From positions 347,537 to 411,536 of the forward strand of contig NZ_NNBP01000004.1 in the NCBI RefSeq assembly GCF_002803155.1: a stretch of DNA of 64,000 bases. Reading direction: 5' to 3'. The notes under the pieces were generated by a model. The model was not told where the DNA came from. It saw only the letters and a program-made list of their open reading frames with translations, and made no database searches. The position numbers were made by a program, and so were the translations under genes. Positions 43,337 through 51,540 of this stretch are shown here, piece after piece. The DNA is from Streptomyces sp. CB02959 (GTDB lineage Bacteria; Actinomycetota; Actinomycetes; Streptomycetales; Streptomycetaceae). The stretch's first letter is position 1; each line of letters begins with the position of its first letter.

Positions 43337-44182
43337 GTGAAGTACGCACCCAAGTCCCTGACCCCGTACGTATCGGCCCGGCACTACTTCGGCTCGGAGC
43401 TGCGCCGCCACCGCGAGGACGTCCGGATGTCGCTGGTGCAGCTGGCCGACATCGTGAACTCCAGCAAGAGCAACCTGGCCCGCGTCGAGACGGCGGAGAT
43501 GATGCCGCCGCCGGAACTCCCGTCCGCCCTGGACGCGGCCTTCGGCACGGGCCAGCACTTCCACGGGCTGTACCAGTTGGCGAAACGGGAGGTGCATCCG
43601 GATCAGTACCGGCGTTACATGGACCTCGAAGCGCAGGCCGAGGCGATCGAGATGCACGATTCGCAAGTCGTTCCCGGACTACTGCAAACCCGTGAGTACG
43701 CCTACGCGCACCTGCGCTGCGAGGAAGGGCTCACCGAGGAGCAGGTGCAGGAACGTGTCAACGCCCGACTGTCGCGTCAGGAACCACATCCGGACGGCAC
43801 CCGTGCATTCCGATGGGCCATCATCGGAGAAGCCGCTCTCCGGCGGCCAGTTGGCAGCACGGAGTGCATGTACAAACAACTCGCTTCCCTGCTAGCCCAG
43901 GTGGATACTCCGACAAGTAGGGTCCAGGTGATGCCGTTCAGCGCGGGCCCGTACCTGCTGATGACCGGCACCTTGATTCTGCTGACACTTCCTGACGGCT
44001 CGTCGATGGCCTACGAAGAAAGCTTCGGAGTCTCGCACCTGTACGAGGGGTGGGACACCGTTAAGCGGTGGCGCCGCGAGTATGAGATGGCGCGCGCCAA
44101 CGCTCTCTCGCTGGCCGAGTCGGCGGAACTGATCCGGAAAGCAATGGAGGAATACCAGCCATGCGACACACCCCCGAACTGA
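43337..44182 (+). CDS. XRE-family helix-turn-helix regulator with DUF5753 domain
   Basis: 281 residues. The N-terminal HTH (about 16-70, LRRHREDVRMSLVQLADIVNSSKSNLARVE) is followed by the DUF5753 domain (about 90-270) with VPGLLQTREYA, IIGEAALRRPVG, VQVMPFSAGPY and VSHLYEG. This is the WhiJ-type architecture found in many copies in Streptomyces, some of which affect development and antibiotic production. The GTG at 43337 lies a few nt after GGAAGGCGGAA. Its 3' end overlaps the DUF397 gene by 22 nt, so the pair is co-translated. Target genes unknown. Confidence 0.88.
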   Translation: MKYAPKSLTPYVSARHYFGSELRRHREDVRMSLVQLADIVNSSKSNLARVETAEMMPPPELPSALDAAFGTGQHFHGLYQLAKREVHPDQYRRYMDLEAQAEAIEMHDSQVVPGLLQTREYAYAHLRCEEGLTEEQVQERVNARLSRQEPHPDGTRAFRWAIIGEAALRRPVGSTECMYKQLASLLAQVDTPTSRVQVMPFSAGPYLLMTGTLILLTLPDGSSMAYEESFGVSHLYEGWDTVKRWRREYEMARANALSLAESAELIRKAMEEYQPCDTPPN

Positions 44183-44358
44183 GCACCGCCCACTGGCGCA
44201 AGAGCAGCCACAGCAACGCCAGCGGAGGCGCGTGCGTCGAGATCGCCGACCACTTCCCCGGCATCGTCCCCGTCCGCGACAGCAAGACCCCCGACGGCCC
44301 CGCGCTCGTCATCCCCGCCACCGCCTGGACCGCCTTCGTCCAGACCCTCAAGGGCTGA
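44161..44358 (+). CDS. DUF397 small protein
   Basis: 65 residues matching the DUF397 pattern: WRKSSHSNASGGACVEIA, VPVRDSKTPDGPAL and a C-terminal WTAFVQTLKG. DUF397 proteins are the small partners of WhiJ-like XRE regulators in Streptomyces and are thought to modulate or antagonise them. The ATG lies within the last 22 nt of the XRE gene, with GGAGG about 10 nt upstream. Confidence 0.9.
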   Translation: MRHTPELSTAHWRKSSHSNASGGACVEIADHFPGIVPVRDSKTPDGPALVIPATAWTAFVQTLKG

Positions 44359-44678
44359 GGCAGAAGAGCCGGACAGGGCGAGGAAGCCCAGGTCAGCCCG
44401 TCCCGATCAGTTGTCGGGACGGGTTGATGCTGATGCGGTGGGAGGAGCGCGGCGGGCTGCCAGTCGCGGTAGGCCGCCGCGACCTCGTCCCACAGGCGGC
44501 TGAACGTCGCGTACATGACACCTCTTGTCGCTCTCCGCGTGAGAGACCCCGTGACCAGCAGAAACAAGACTCAGCCCCCCTTCCTCTTTTCCGGTGTGGC
44601 GCGGGAACCTCGGGACCGCGGGAACCAGGGAAACCATCGGGCCCAGCGAGGCACAGGGGTCAAGGAGGCAGAAGGACC
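44359..44678. other. 320-nt gap with a possible antisense ORF remnant
   Basis: No complete gene. On the minus strand an ATG at 44514-44516 with AAGAGG 4 nt upstream opens a protein-like stretch, MYATFSRLWDEVAAAYRDW, for about 45 codons. The frame then runs antisense through the DUF397 and XRE genes to 44061 and loses its protein-like character. It may be a truncated gene whose end was replaced. The right end (44660-44678) is the ribosome binding site region of the ferredoxin-MBL gene. Confidence 0.3.
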
Positions 44679-45596
44679 GTGAACACCACAGCGGACGACC
44701 GGTCGGCGCCGTTAGCGAAGGACGGCGGCGGTGACTGGTACGTGGACGACCGGTGCACCAACTGCGATGTGGCGCGGCAGCTCGCGCCGGAGCTGATCGA
44801 GGAGGTCGGCGGGCGGTCCGAAGTGGTCCGGCAGCCGCGCGGGGCGGCGGAGGAACGGCAGCTGAACGCGGTGGCGTTCGCCTGTCCGACGCGGTCGGTC
44901 CGGCGGCGCGGCGGGCGGGTGGCGGCGGAGCTGGACCCGTTCCCGCTGCGGCTCGACGACGCGGTCAGCTTCTGCGGGCACAACTCGCCGCACACCGCCG
45001 GGGCCAACGCGTACCTGCTGCGGCGGCCGGGCGGCACCCAGATGATGATCGACACCCCGCGGTTCAGCGAGGCGCTGGCCGGGCGGTTCGAGGCGGCCGG
45101 GGCGGTGACCGACGTACTGCTCACCCACCGGGACCATGCCGCGCACGGACGCCGCTACGCCGACCGCTTCGGGGCGCGGCTGTGGATCCACGAGGGCGAC
45201 CTGGACGCGGCGCCGAACGCGGACCGGGTGCTGCGCGGCACCGATCCGGTGGAGGTCGCCGAGGGGGTGGTGGTGCACCCGCTGCCCGGCCACACCCTGG
45301 GCAGCGTGCTCTACGTCGCGGACGAGCGGTACTGCTTCAGCGGCGACAGCTTCTACTGGTCGCGGGCGACCGGGGACGTCGAGGTGGCGGAGAGCGTCAC
45401 CTGGTACTCGATCACGGAGTTGGCGGCGTCGCTGGCCCGGACCGCCGGCCGGCTGCGCTTCGAGTGGCTGCTGCCCGGACACGGTGACCGGAGGCGGCTG
45501 CCGGCCGCGGAAATGGCCCGGCGGATGCGGGAGTTGACCGCCCGGACGCAGTCGCTCCGGCCGCGGCCGGTGGACTTCACGGCGCTGCGGTGGTGA
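44679..45596 (+). CDS. Ferredoxin-like domain fused to a metallo-beta-lactamase-fold hydrolase
   Basis: 305 residues. The first 70 form a ferredoxin-like module: WYVDDRCTNCDVARQLAP and, 40 residues on, VAFACPT, consistent with a single low-number Cys Fe-S site or a relic of one. The MBL fold follows: MMIDTPRFSEAL, LLTHRDHAAHG (a HRDHAAH variant of the HxHxDH metal motif), LPGHTLGSVLY, FSGDSFYWS and LLPGHGD. Metal ligands are otherwise complete. The GTG at 44679 has AAGGAGG 10 nt upstream. The substrate is unknown; similar fusions exist in plants, cyanobacteria and actinobacteria as I recall. Confidence 0.8.
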   Translation: MNTTADDRSAPLAKDGGGDWYVDDRCTNCDVARQLAPELIEEVGGRSEVVRQPRGAAEERQLNAVAFACPTRSVRRRGGRVAAELDPFPLRLDDAVSFCGHNSPHTAGANAYLLRRPGGTQMMIDTPRFSEALAGRFEAAGAVTDVLLTHRDHAAHGRRYADRFGARLWIHEGDLDAAPNADRVLRGTDPVEVAEGVVVHPLPGHTLGSVLYVADERYCFSGDSFYWSRATGDVEVAESVTWYSITELAASLARTAGRLRFEWLLPGHGDRRRLPAAEMARRMRELTARTQSLRPRPVDFTALRW

Positions 45597-45626
45597 GCCG
45601 GGCCGGGGCGCCCCGCGCATGACGAG

Positions 45627-45664
45627 GGAGCCCCCGCGGCCGTAGGTGCGGTCGCGGGGGCTCC
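45627..45664. terminator. Bidirectional terminator hairpin
   Basis: A 12-bp perfect stem (45627-45638 with 45653-45664), extendable inward by imperfect pairing, between the convergent ferredoxin-MBL and RND genes. Confidence 0.8.
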
Positions 45665-45689
45665 GTGGGTCATGCGGTGCGGGTGGGGG

Positions 45690-48600
45690 TCACACCCCGG
45701 CCGGTTCCGGTGCCCGGTCGGCGTCCGCGGGGGCCGCGGCGCCGCCGTCCTTCCCGGCCCGCTTGTCCGCCTTCTTCTTCGCCCGGCGCTCCTTGCGGAG
45801 CTCGATGACCGCGTAGAGCGTCGGGACGAGGAGGAGGGTGAGCAGCGTGGAGGTGATCAGACCGCCGATCACGACCACGGCCAGCGGCTGGGAGATGAAG
45901 CCGCCGTCGCCGGTGATGGACAGCGCCATCGGCAGCAGCGCCATGATCGTGGCCAGGGCGGTCATCAGGATCGGGCGGAGGCGGTGCCGGCCGCCCTCGA
46001 TGACCGCCTCGACGACGCCGTAGCCCTGCGCCCGGTACTGGTTGATCAGGTCGATCAGCACGATGGCGTTGGTGACCACGATGCCGATCAGCATCAGCAT
46101 GCCGATCATGGCCGGGACGCCCATCGGGGTGCCGGTGGCGACCAGCAGGCCGATCGCGCCGGTCGCCGCGAACGGGATCGAGATCAGCAGGATCAGCGGC
46201 TGGATGATCGACCGGAAGGTGCCCACCAGGAGCAGGAAGACGATCGCGATGGCCGCCAGCATGGCCAGGCCCAGCTTGCCGAACGCGTCGGACTGGTCCT
46301 GGGAGACGCCGCCGACGGTGGCGGTGGCGCCGGCCGGCAGCTTCAGCGAGTTGATCTTGCTCTGCAGCTTGGCGGAGACCGCGCCGGTGTTGTCGCCGGT
46401 CGGCTTCGCGGTCACGGTCGCCGAACGGGCGCCGTCGATCCGGGTCATCTGGACCGGGCCGGCCACGGTCTTGACGGTGGCCAGGTCGCCCAGCCGGGCC
46501 ATCCCGGACGGGGTCGGCAGCGGCAGGTCCTTCAACTGGGCCTCGGTGGTGGCCGGGTGCGCCGACTTGATCACCACGTCGCGCTCGGTGTCGTCGAGCA
46601 CGGCCTTGCCGCTGGGGGTGCCGCTGACGGCCTGGGCGACGGCCTGGCCGAGCGTGGCCTGCGAGTAACCGGCCGCGGCGGCCTTCTCGTTGGGCGTCAC
46701 GGAGATCCGCGGCACGCTCTGCGACAGGTCGCTCTGGACGTCGGTGACGTTGTCCAGGCCCGCGACGGCCTTGCGGACCTGCTCGCTGGCCTGCGCCAGG
46801 ACGTCGGCGTCGCCGGCCTTGACGACCACGCTGAGGTTCTGGTTGCCGAAGCCGCCGCCGCCCGCGGAGACGGAGGTGTCGCCGGCGGCCGGGCCGAGCT
46901 TGGCCAGTTCGGCGCGGAGGTTCTCGGTGACCTTGTCGGAGTCGGCGGAGCTCTTGAGCTTGACCTGGTAGCTGGCCTGGTTGGCGCTGGAGCCGCCGCC
47001 GAAGGCCGCCATCATCCCGGAGGAGCCGACGGTGACCTGGTAGTCCTGCACGTCCTTGTCGGCCGCGAGGACCTTCTCGACCCGCTTGGCCTGCGCGTCG
47101 GCCGCGGTCAGGCTGGTGCCGGGCTTCAGCTCCTGCTTGATGCTCAGGGTGTCCTGCTTGCCCTGGTCGAAGAAGGTGGTCTTGAGCAGCGGGGCCATGC
47201 CGAAGGTGCCGAGGAGGATCACCACGGCGATCAGCAGGCTGATCGCGCGGCGGCGGGTGGCGAAGCGCAGCACCGGGACGTAGAGCCGCTGAAGCGCGCT
47301 GCGGGCCTCCTTCTCCTCGGCCTTGCGGCGCAGTTCCTCGGGGTCGGCGCCCTCGGCGAGCCGCGGGGCGCGCAGGAACCAGTAGGACAGCACCGGCACC
47401 ACGGTCAGCGAGACCAGCAGCGAGGAGAGCAGGGCGACGGTGACGGTGATGGAGAAGGAGCCGAAGAGGGCGCCGACCATGCCGCCGACCACACCGATCG
47501 GGAGGAACACCGCGACCGTGGTGAGGGTCGAGGAGGTGATCGCGCCGGAGACCTCCTTGACGGCCTTGAGGATCGCCTCGCGGCGCTCCTCGCCGTAGCC
47601 CAGGTGCCGCTTGATGTTCTCCAGGACGACGATCGAGTCGTCGACGACCCGGCCGATCGCGATGGTCAGACCGCCCAGGGTGAGCATGTTCAGGGAGAGG
47701 TCACCGGTCCACAGCACGATCAGCGTGATGACCACGGACAGCGGGATGGAGACCGCGGTGACCAGGGTCGAGCGCAGGCTCAGCAGGAAGACCAGGATCA
47801 CGATCACGGCCATCACCAGGCCGAGCAGGCCCTCGGTGGTCAGCGACTCGATGGACTTGGAGACCTGCGGGCCCTGGTCGGAGGCGATGGTGACGCTCGC
47901 GCCGGCGCCCAGGTCCTTGCGGATGCCGTCCAGCTTGCCCTTGACCGCGTCGGAGATGGCGACCGCGCTGCCGTCCTGGTTCATCGTCACGGTGACCGAG
48001 AGGCTGGGCCTGCCGTCGGTGCGGGTGATCGAGGTCGGGGTGGCCGACGCCTCCTTGACGGTGGCGACGTCGCCGAGCCGGGCCGGCTTGCCGCCCTGGC
48101 CGCCGCCCATCGGGCCGGCCGCCGGGGCGACCATCAGGTCCTTGATCTGCGCGACCGAGGTGAAGCCCGCGCCGACCTGCACGGTCTTGCTGCGGCCGTC
48201 CTCGGAGAAGGCTCCGGCCGGCACCGACGTGCCGTTGGCCTGGAGCGCCTGGCCGATCGCGGCGGGGTTCAGGCCCGCGGCGGCCATCTTCTTGTCGTCC
48301 GGGGTGACCGCGACGATCCGGTCCTGCACGCCGCCTACGTTGACCTGGCCGACGCCGTCGATGTTCTTCAGGTCCGGGACGACGGTGCGGTTCAGCTGGT
48401 CGGCGAGGGTCTGCTGGTCCTTCGTCGTGGAGGAGACGGCGAGGACGACCGTGGGCAGGTCGTCCGTGCCGCCGGAGACCACCTGCGGGTCCACGTCCTT
48501 GGGCAGCTTGGCCCGAGCCCGGTTGACGGCCTGCTGGACGTCGGCGACCAGGGTCTTGGAGTCGTTGCCGTAGTCGAACTGCGCCATGATGACGCCGGAG

Positions 48601-48863
48601 CCCTCGCTCGACGTCGAGGTGACGCTCTTGATGCCGTTGACCGCCTGGATGCCGTTCTCCAGCGGCTCGACCACCTGCTTCTCGACGACATCGGGCGAGG
48701 CGCCCTGGTACGGGGCGATCACGGAGACCATCGGCAGGTCGATGGAGGGCAGGAGCTGCTGCTTGAGCTGCGGGATCGCGATGGCGCCGAAGGCGATCGC
48801 CACGATCGACATCAGCGCTATCAGGCCCCGTTGTACGAGGCTGAGTCGGGACAGCCAGGACAT
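45690..48863 (-). CDS. RND-family efflux permease (AcrB/HAE1-like)
   Basis: 1057 residues with the duplicated RND topology: one helix at the N-terminus, a large extracellular loop, helices 2-7, a second large loop and helices 8-12. Seen here are GAIAIPQLKQQLLPSIDLP, the TM4 segment GRVVDDSIVVLENIKRH with the Asp pair of the proton relay, TGTPMGVPAMIGMLMLIGIVVTNAIVLID, and PILMTALATIMALLPMAL. The family exports drugs or lipids by proton antiport. No membrane-fusion or outer-membrane partner is encoded nearby, as expected in a Gram-positive. The C-terminus is basic then Ala/Pro-rich. A two-component system lies upstream. Confidence 0.92.
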   Translation of the reverse strand: MSWLSRLSLVQRGLIALMSIVAIAFGAIAIPQLKQQLLPSIDLPMVSVIAPYQGASPDVVEKQVVEPLENGIQAVNGIKSVTSTSSEGSGVIMAQFDYGNDSKTLVADVQQAVNRARAKLPKDVDPQVVSGGTDDLPTVVLAVSSTTKDQQTLADQLNRTVVPDLKNIDGVGQVNVGGVQDRIVAVTPDDKKMAAAGLNPAAIGQALQANGTSVPAGAFSEDGRSKTVQVGAGFTSVAQIKDLMVAPAAGPMGGGQGGKPARLGDVATVKEASATPTSITRTDGRPSLSVTVTMNQDGSAVAISDAVKGKLDGIRKDLGAGASVTIASDQGPQVSKSIESLTTEGLLGLVMAVIVILVFLLSLRSTLVTAVSIPLSVVITLIVLWTGDLSLNMLTLGGLTIAIGRVVDDSIVVLENIKRHLGYGEERREAILKAVKEVSGAITSSTLTTVAVFLPIGVVGGMVGALFGSFSITVTVALLSSLLVSLTVVPVLSYWFLRAPRLAEGADPEELRRKAEEKEARSALQRLYVPVLRFATRRRAISLLIAVVILLGTFGMAPLLKTTFFDQGKQDTLSIKQELKPGTSLTAADAQAKRVEKVLAADKDVQDYQVTVGSSGMMAAFGGGSSANQASYQVKLKSSADSDKVTENLRAELAKLGPAAGDTSVSAGGGGFGNQNLSVVVKAGDADVLAQASEQVRKAVAGLDNVTDVQSDLSQSVPRISVTPNEKAAAAGYSQATLGQAVAQAVSGTPSGKAVLDDTERDVVIKSAHPATTEAQLKDLPLPTPSGMARLGDLATVKTVAGPVQMTRIDGARSATVTAKPTGDNTGAVSAKLQSKINSLKLPAGATATVGGVSQDQSDAFGKLGLAMLAAIAIVFLLLVGTFRSIIQPLILLISIPFAATGAIGLLVATGTPMGVPAMIGMLMLIGIVVTNAIVLIDLINQYRAQGYGVVEAVIEGGRHRLRPILMTALATIMALLPMALSITGDGGFISQPLAVVVIGGLITSTLLTLLLVPTLYAVIELRKERRAKKKADKRAGKDGGAAAPADADRAPEPAGV

Positions 48864-49098
48864 GGGTAGGGGTCTCTCTCTTCGGTTCAGAAAAGCGGGT
48901 ACCGGGGGCGGGGAACGGCGGCGGGAGCCGTGTTCGGGCCCGGCGGGAGGGCCGACACCGGCCCACCTACACCCTCCGCCATGGCCAGACCGGTTTTCCT
49001 CGCTCGCAGGTCGGTTTCCGGCCGCCGCCCGTACCGCGTTCGGAGTACGGGGGGCTCCACCCGTCCTGCACCCCTGGGCGTACGGCCCCGGCCCGCGC

Positions 49099-49806
49099 TC
49101 AGTGCGCCCGCGGGCGGACCAGTCCCGACTCGTAGGCGATGACCACCAGTTGGGCCCGGTCGCGGGCGCCGAGCTTGGCCATCGCGCGGTTGACGTGCGT
49201 CTTGACGGTCAGCGGGCTGACGTCCAGCTGCTCGGCGATCTCGTCGTTGGACAGTCCGCCGGCCACCAGCACCAGCACCTCGCGCTCCCGGCCGGTGAGC
49301 GTGGCCAGCCGCTCGCTGCCGGCGCCGCCGGGCCGGTCCTCGTCCGGGCCCTCGCCCTGTGCGAGGAACCTGGCGATCAGGCCCTTGGTCGCGGCGGGCG
49401 AGAGCAGCGCCTCCCCGCCGGCCGCGATCCGGATCGCGTGCAGCAGCTCGTCCGGCTCGGCGCCCTTGCCGAGGAAGCCGCTGGCCCCGGCCCGCAGCGA
49501 CTGCACGACGTAGTCGTCGACCTCGAACGTGGTGAGGATGACCACGTGGACGCCGTCCAGGTCCGGGTCCTGGCTGATCAGGCGGGTGGCGGCCAGGCCG
49601 TCGGTGCCGGGCATCCGGATGTCCATCAGGACGACGTCGGGACGCTCGGTGCGGGCCAGCTCGTACGCCTGCGCCCCGTCGGACGCCTCGCCCACCACCC
49701 GCATGTCCGGCTCGGATTCGACCAGGATGCGGAACGCGCTGCGCAGCAGCGTCTGGTCGTCGGCCAGCAGCACCTTGATGGTCATCCCCGTCGCCCTCGC
49801 GCTCAT
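49099..49806 (-). CDS. NarL-type response regulator
   Basis: 235 residues. Receiver: LLADDQTLLRSAF, phosphoacceptor Asp in VVLMDIRMPGTDG and Lys in GASGFLGKGA. LuxR-type HTH: LTGREREVLVLVAGGLSNDEIAEQL. The ATG at 49804-49806 overlaps the kinase stop codon (ATGA); an ATG seven codons later (49785) has a better-spaced GAGGGCGACGGGG and could be the true start. It is probably the regulator of the RND exporter 235 nt downstream. Confidence 0.9.
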   Translation of the reverse strand: MSARATGMTIKVLLADDQTLLRSAFRILVESEPDMRVVGEASDGAQAYELARTERPDVVLMDIRMPGTDGLAATRLISQDPDLDGVHVVILTTFEVDDYVVQSLRAGASGFLGKGAEPDELLHAIRIAAGGEALLSPAATKGLIARFLAQGEGPDEDRPGGAGSERLATLTGREREVLVLVAGGLSNDEIAEQLDVSPLTVKTHVNRAMAKLGARDRAQLVVIAYESGLVRPRAH

Positions 49807-51092
49807 GTCGTCCCGCCGGTACGCGCGCCGCCCAGCGGCAGGGTGACCCGCACCTGGAAGCCACCGGCCGCGCGGGGGCCGATGACGACCGTGCCGCGCA
49901 GCGCCTGGACCCGTTCGCGCATCCCGATCAGACCATGGCCGCCGCCGGCCTCCGGCACGGCCCCCTCCTCCGGGGCGCTCACGGCGTGCGATCCGGCGCC
50001 GCGGCCGTCGTCCTGGACGGTCACGGTCAGCGCGCCCTCGGTGCGGATGATCCGCACCGAGGCGCGGGCGCCGTCGCCGGCGTGCTTGCGGACGTTGGTC
50101 AGCGCCTCCTGGACGACCCGGTAGGCGGTCAGGTCCACCGAGGCGGGCAGGGCGGGCTGCGGCGCGGGCGGCAGTTCCAGGGCGACCGGCAGACCGGCCC
50201 GGACGAACCCGTCGATCAGCTGGTCCAGGACGCCGAGGCCGGGCGCCGGCTCGGTGGGCGCCCTCGGGTCGTCGGACTGGCGCAGCAGGCCGACCGTGGC
50301 GCGCAGCTCCTCCAGCGCCGACCGGGACGCCTCCCGGACGTGCGCGAGGGCCTGTTTGGCCTGGTCTGGGCGGTTGTCCATGACGTGCGAGGCGACCCCG
50401 GCTTGGACGTTGACCAGGGCGATGTGGTGGGCGACCACGTCGTGCAGTTCGCGGGCGATACGCAACCGCTCCTCGGCGACCCGGCGGCCGGCCTCCTCCT
50501 CACGGGTGCGCTCGGCGCGTTCGGCCCGCTCGCGGATGGCGTCCACGTAGGCCCGGCGGCTGCGGACCGCGTCGCCGGCGGCCGCCGCCATCCCGGTCCA
50601 GGCGAGGATCGCCACGTTCTCCTGGGCGTACCAGGGGCGCTGCCCGAAGAACATCGCGGCGGCGGTCAGCACCACGCAGGTGAGCGCGCCGATCCGCCAG
50701 GTGGTGGGCCGGTCGGTGCGGGAGGCCACGGTGAACAGGGCGATCACCGCCGCGCCGGCGACCGGGGCGCGCGGGGCGCTGGACTGAACGACCAGTTCGA
50801 CGATGGTCAGCGAGCCGGTCACGGCCAGCACCGTGCGGGGCAGCCGGTGGCGCAGCACCAGCGCGCCGCAGGCGAGGGCGGCCAGCGCCACCGTGGTGGC
50901 GGTGAGCTCGCGGGCGGCGAGCCGGGGCAGGTGCGTGCCGTGCGGGCCGTGCGGCCCGGCCACCGCGCCGCACAGGATCACCACGAACGCCACCGCCGCC
51001 ACGGCGGCGTCGAACGCGAGCTGGTGCGTCCGGTGCCACTGGCGGAGCCGGGCGACGCGGGTCGCGTCCTGGGCTGCAACGGGGGCTGTCAC
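49803..51092 (-). CDS. Sensor histidine kinase (HisKA_3 family)
   Basis: 429 residues. Five or so N-terminal helices (about 28-190), then the DHp helix with RIARELHDVVAHHIALV (phospho-His) and a HATPase_c domain with ALTNVRKHAGD (N-box), QDDGRGAG and GHGLIGMRERV. It resembles DesK/NarX-type kinases paired with NarL regulators. The GTG at 51090-51092 lies 8 nt after a TACCGT box (rc of 51101-51106) with no ribosome binding site, implying a leaderless transcript; a TTG at 51099-51101 is an alternative. The terminator at 51106-51137 insulates it from pspAA. Confidence 0.88.
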   Translation of the reverse strand: MTAPVAAQDATRVARLRQWHRTHQLAFDAAVAAVAFVVILCGAVAGPHGPHGTHLPRLAARELTATTVALAALACGALVLRHRLPRTVLAVTGSLTIVELVVQSSAPRAPVAGAAVIALFTVASRTDRPTTWRIGALTCVVLTAAAMFFGQRPWYAQENVAILAWTGMAAAAGDAVRSRRAYVDAIRERAERAERTREEEAGRRVAEERLRIARELHDVVAHHIALVNVQAGVASHVMDNRPDQAKQALAHVREASRSALEELRATVGLLRQSDDPRAPTEPAPGLGVLDQLIDGFVRAGLPVALELPPAPQPALPASVDLTAYRVVQEALTNVRKHAGDGARASVRIIRTEGALTVTVQDDGRGAGSHAVSAPEEGAVPEAGGGHGLIGMRERVQALRGTVVIGPRAAGGFQVRVTLPLGGARTGGTT

Positions 51093-51105
51093 AGGACGCA
51101 ACGGT

Positions 51106-51137
51106 AGCGCCCCGGTCCCTCAAGGGGCCGGGGCGCT
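51106..51137. terminator. Hairpin terminator between pspAA and the sensor kinase
   Basis: A 15-bp stem with one G-T pair (51106-51120 with 51123-51137) and a two-base loop. It terminates the pspA-pspAA transcript on the minus strand and ends only 14 nt before the kinase GTG, so the kinase needs its own promoter overlapping the hairpin base. Confidence 0.75.
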
Positions 51138-51173
51138 GTCCGTAGTGCGCTGGGGTGCGGTGTGCCGGCGGGC

Positions 51174-51452
51174 TCAGCCCGGGATCAGACCGTCGTCGCT
51201 GAGCATCTCCCGGACCTCGTCCAGACTGGCGTCCGGTGCGGGCAGGATCAGCTCGGAGGGTTCCAGGGCGTCGTCCGGCAGCGGGGTGCCGAGGCGGCGG
51301 ACGGAGTCCAGCAGGGCACCGAGGGTGCGCCGGAATCCGGCTTCGTCACCGCTCTCCATCTCGGCGAGCAGTTCGTCGTCCAGCTTGTTGAGCTCGATGA
51401 AGTGGGCATCGTCCAGCTTCACCTGCCCCTCCCCCATGATCCGTACGATCAC
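51174..51452 (-). CDS. pspAA: PspA-associated protein PspAA
   Basis: 92 residues starting VIVRIMGEGQVKLDD, the family signature, followed by an acidic helical domain (LNKLDDELLAEMESGDEAGF). In actinobacteria PspAA accompanies PspA in the membrane-stress response. The GTG at 51450-51452 has GGGAG 6 nt upstream. It lies 88 nt downstream of pspA in the same direction. Confidence 0.85.
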   Translation of the reverse strand: MIVRIMGEGQVKLDDAHFIELNKLDDELLAEMESGDEAGFRRTLGALLDSVRRLGTPLPDDALEPSELILPAPDASLDEVREMLSDDGLIPG

Positions 51453-51540
51453 GACGGTCTCCCTTGTTCCGGCTTCTTCCGGTCGAGCGGGGTCGCGGCG
51501 GCAGCGGACCGCACCGTGCGGGGCGGTCCGCCGCCGTCGG

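Noticed and set aside
45672..48869. A 1065-codon open frame on the plus strand opposite the RND permease
   Set aside because: Composition is repetitive (Asp/Gly/Arg/His-rich) and motif-free, the pattern of a GC-rich antisense frame. The RND reading on the other strand has all family motifs.
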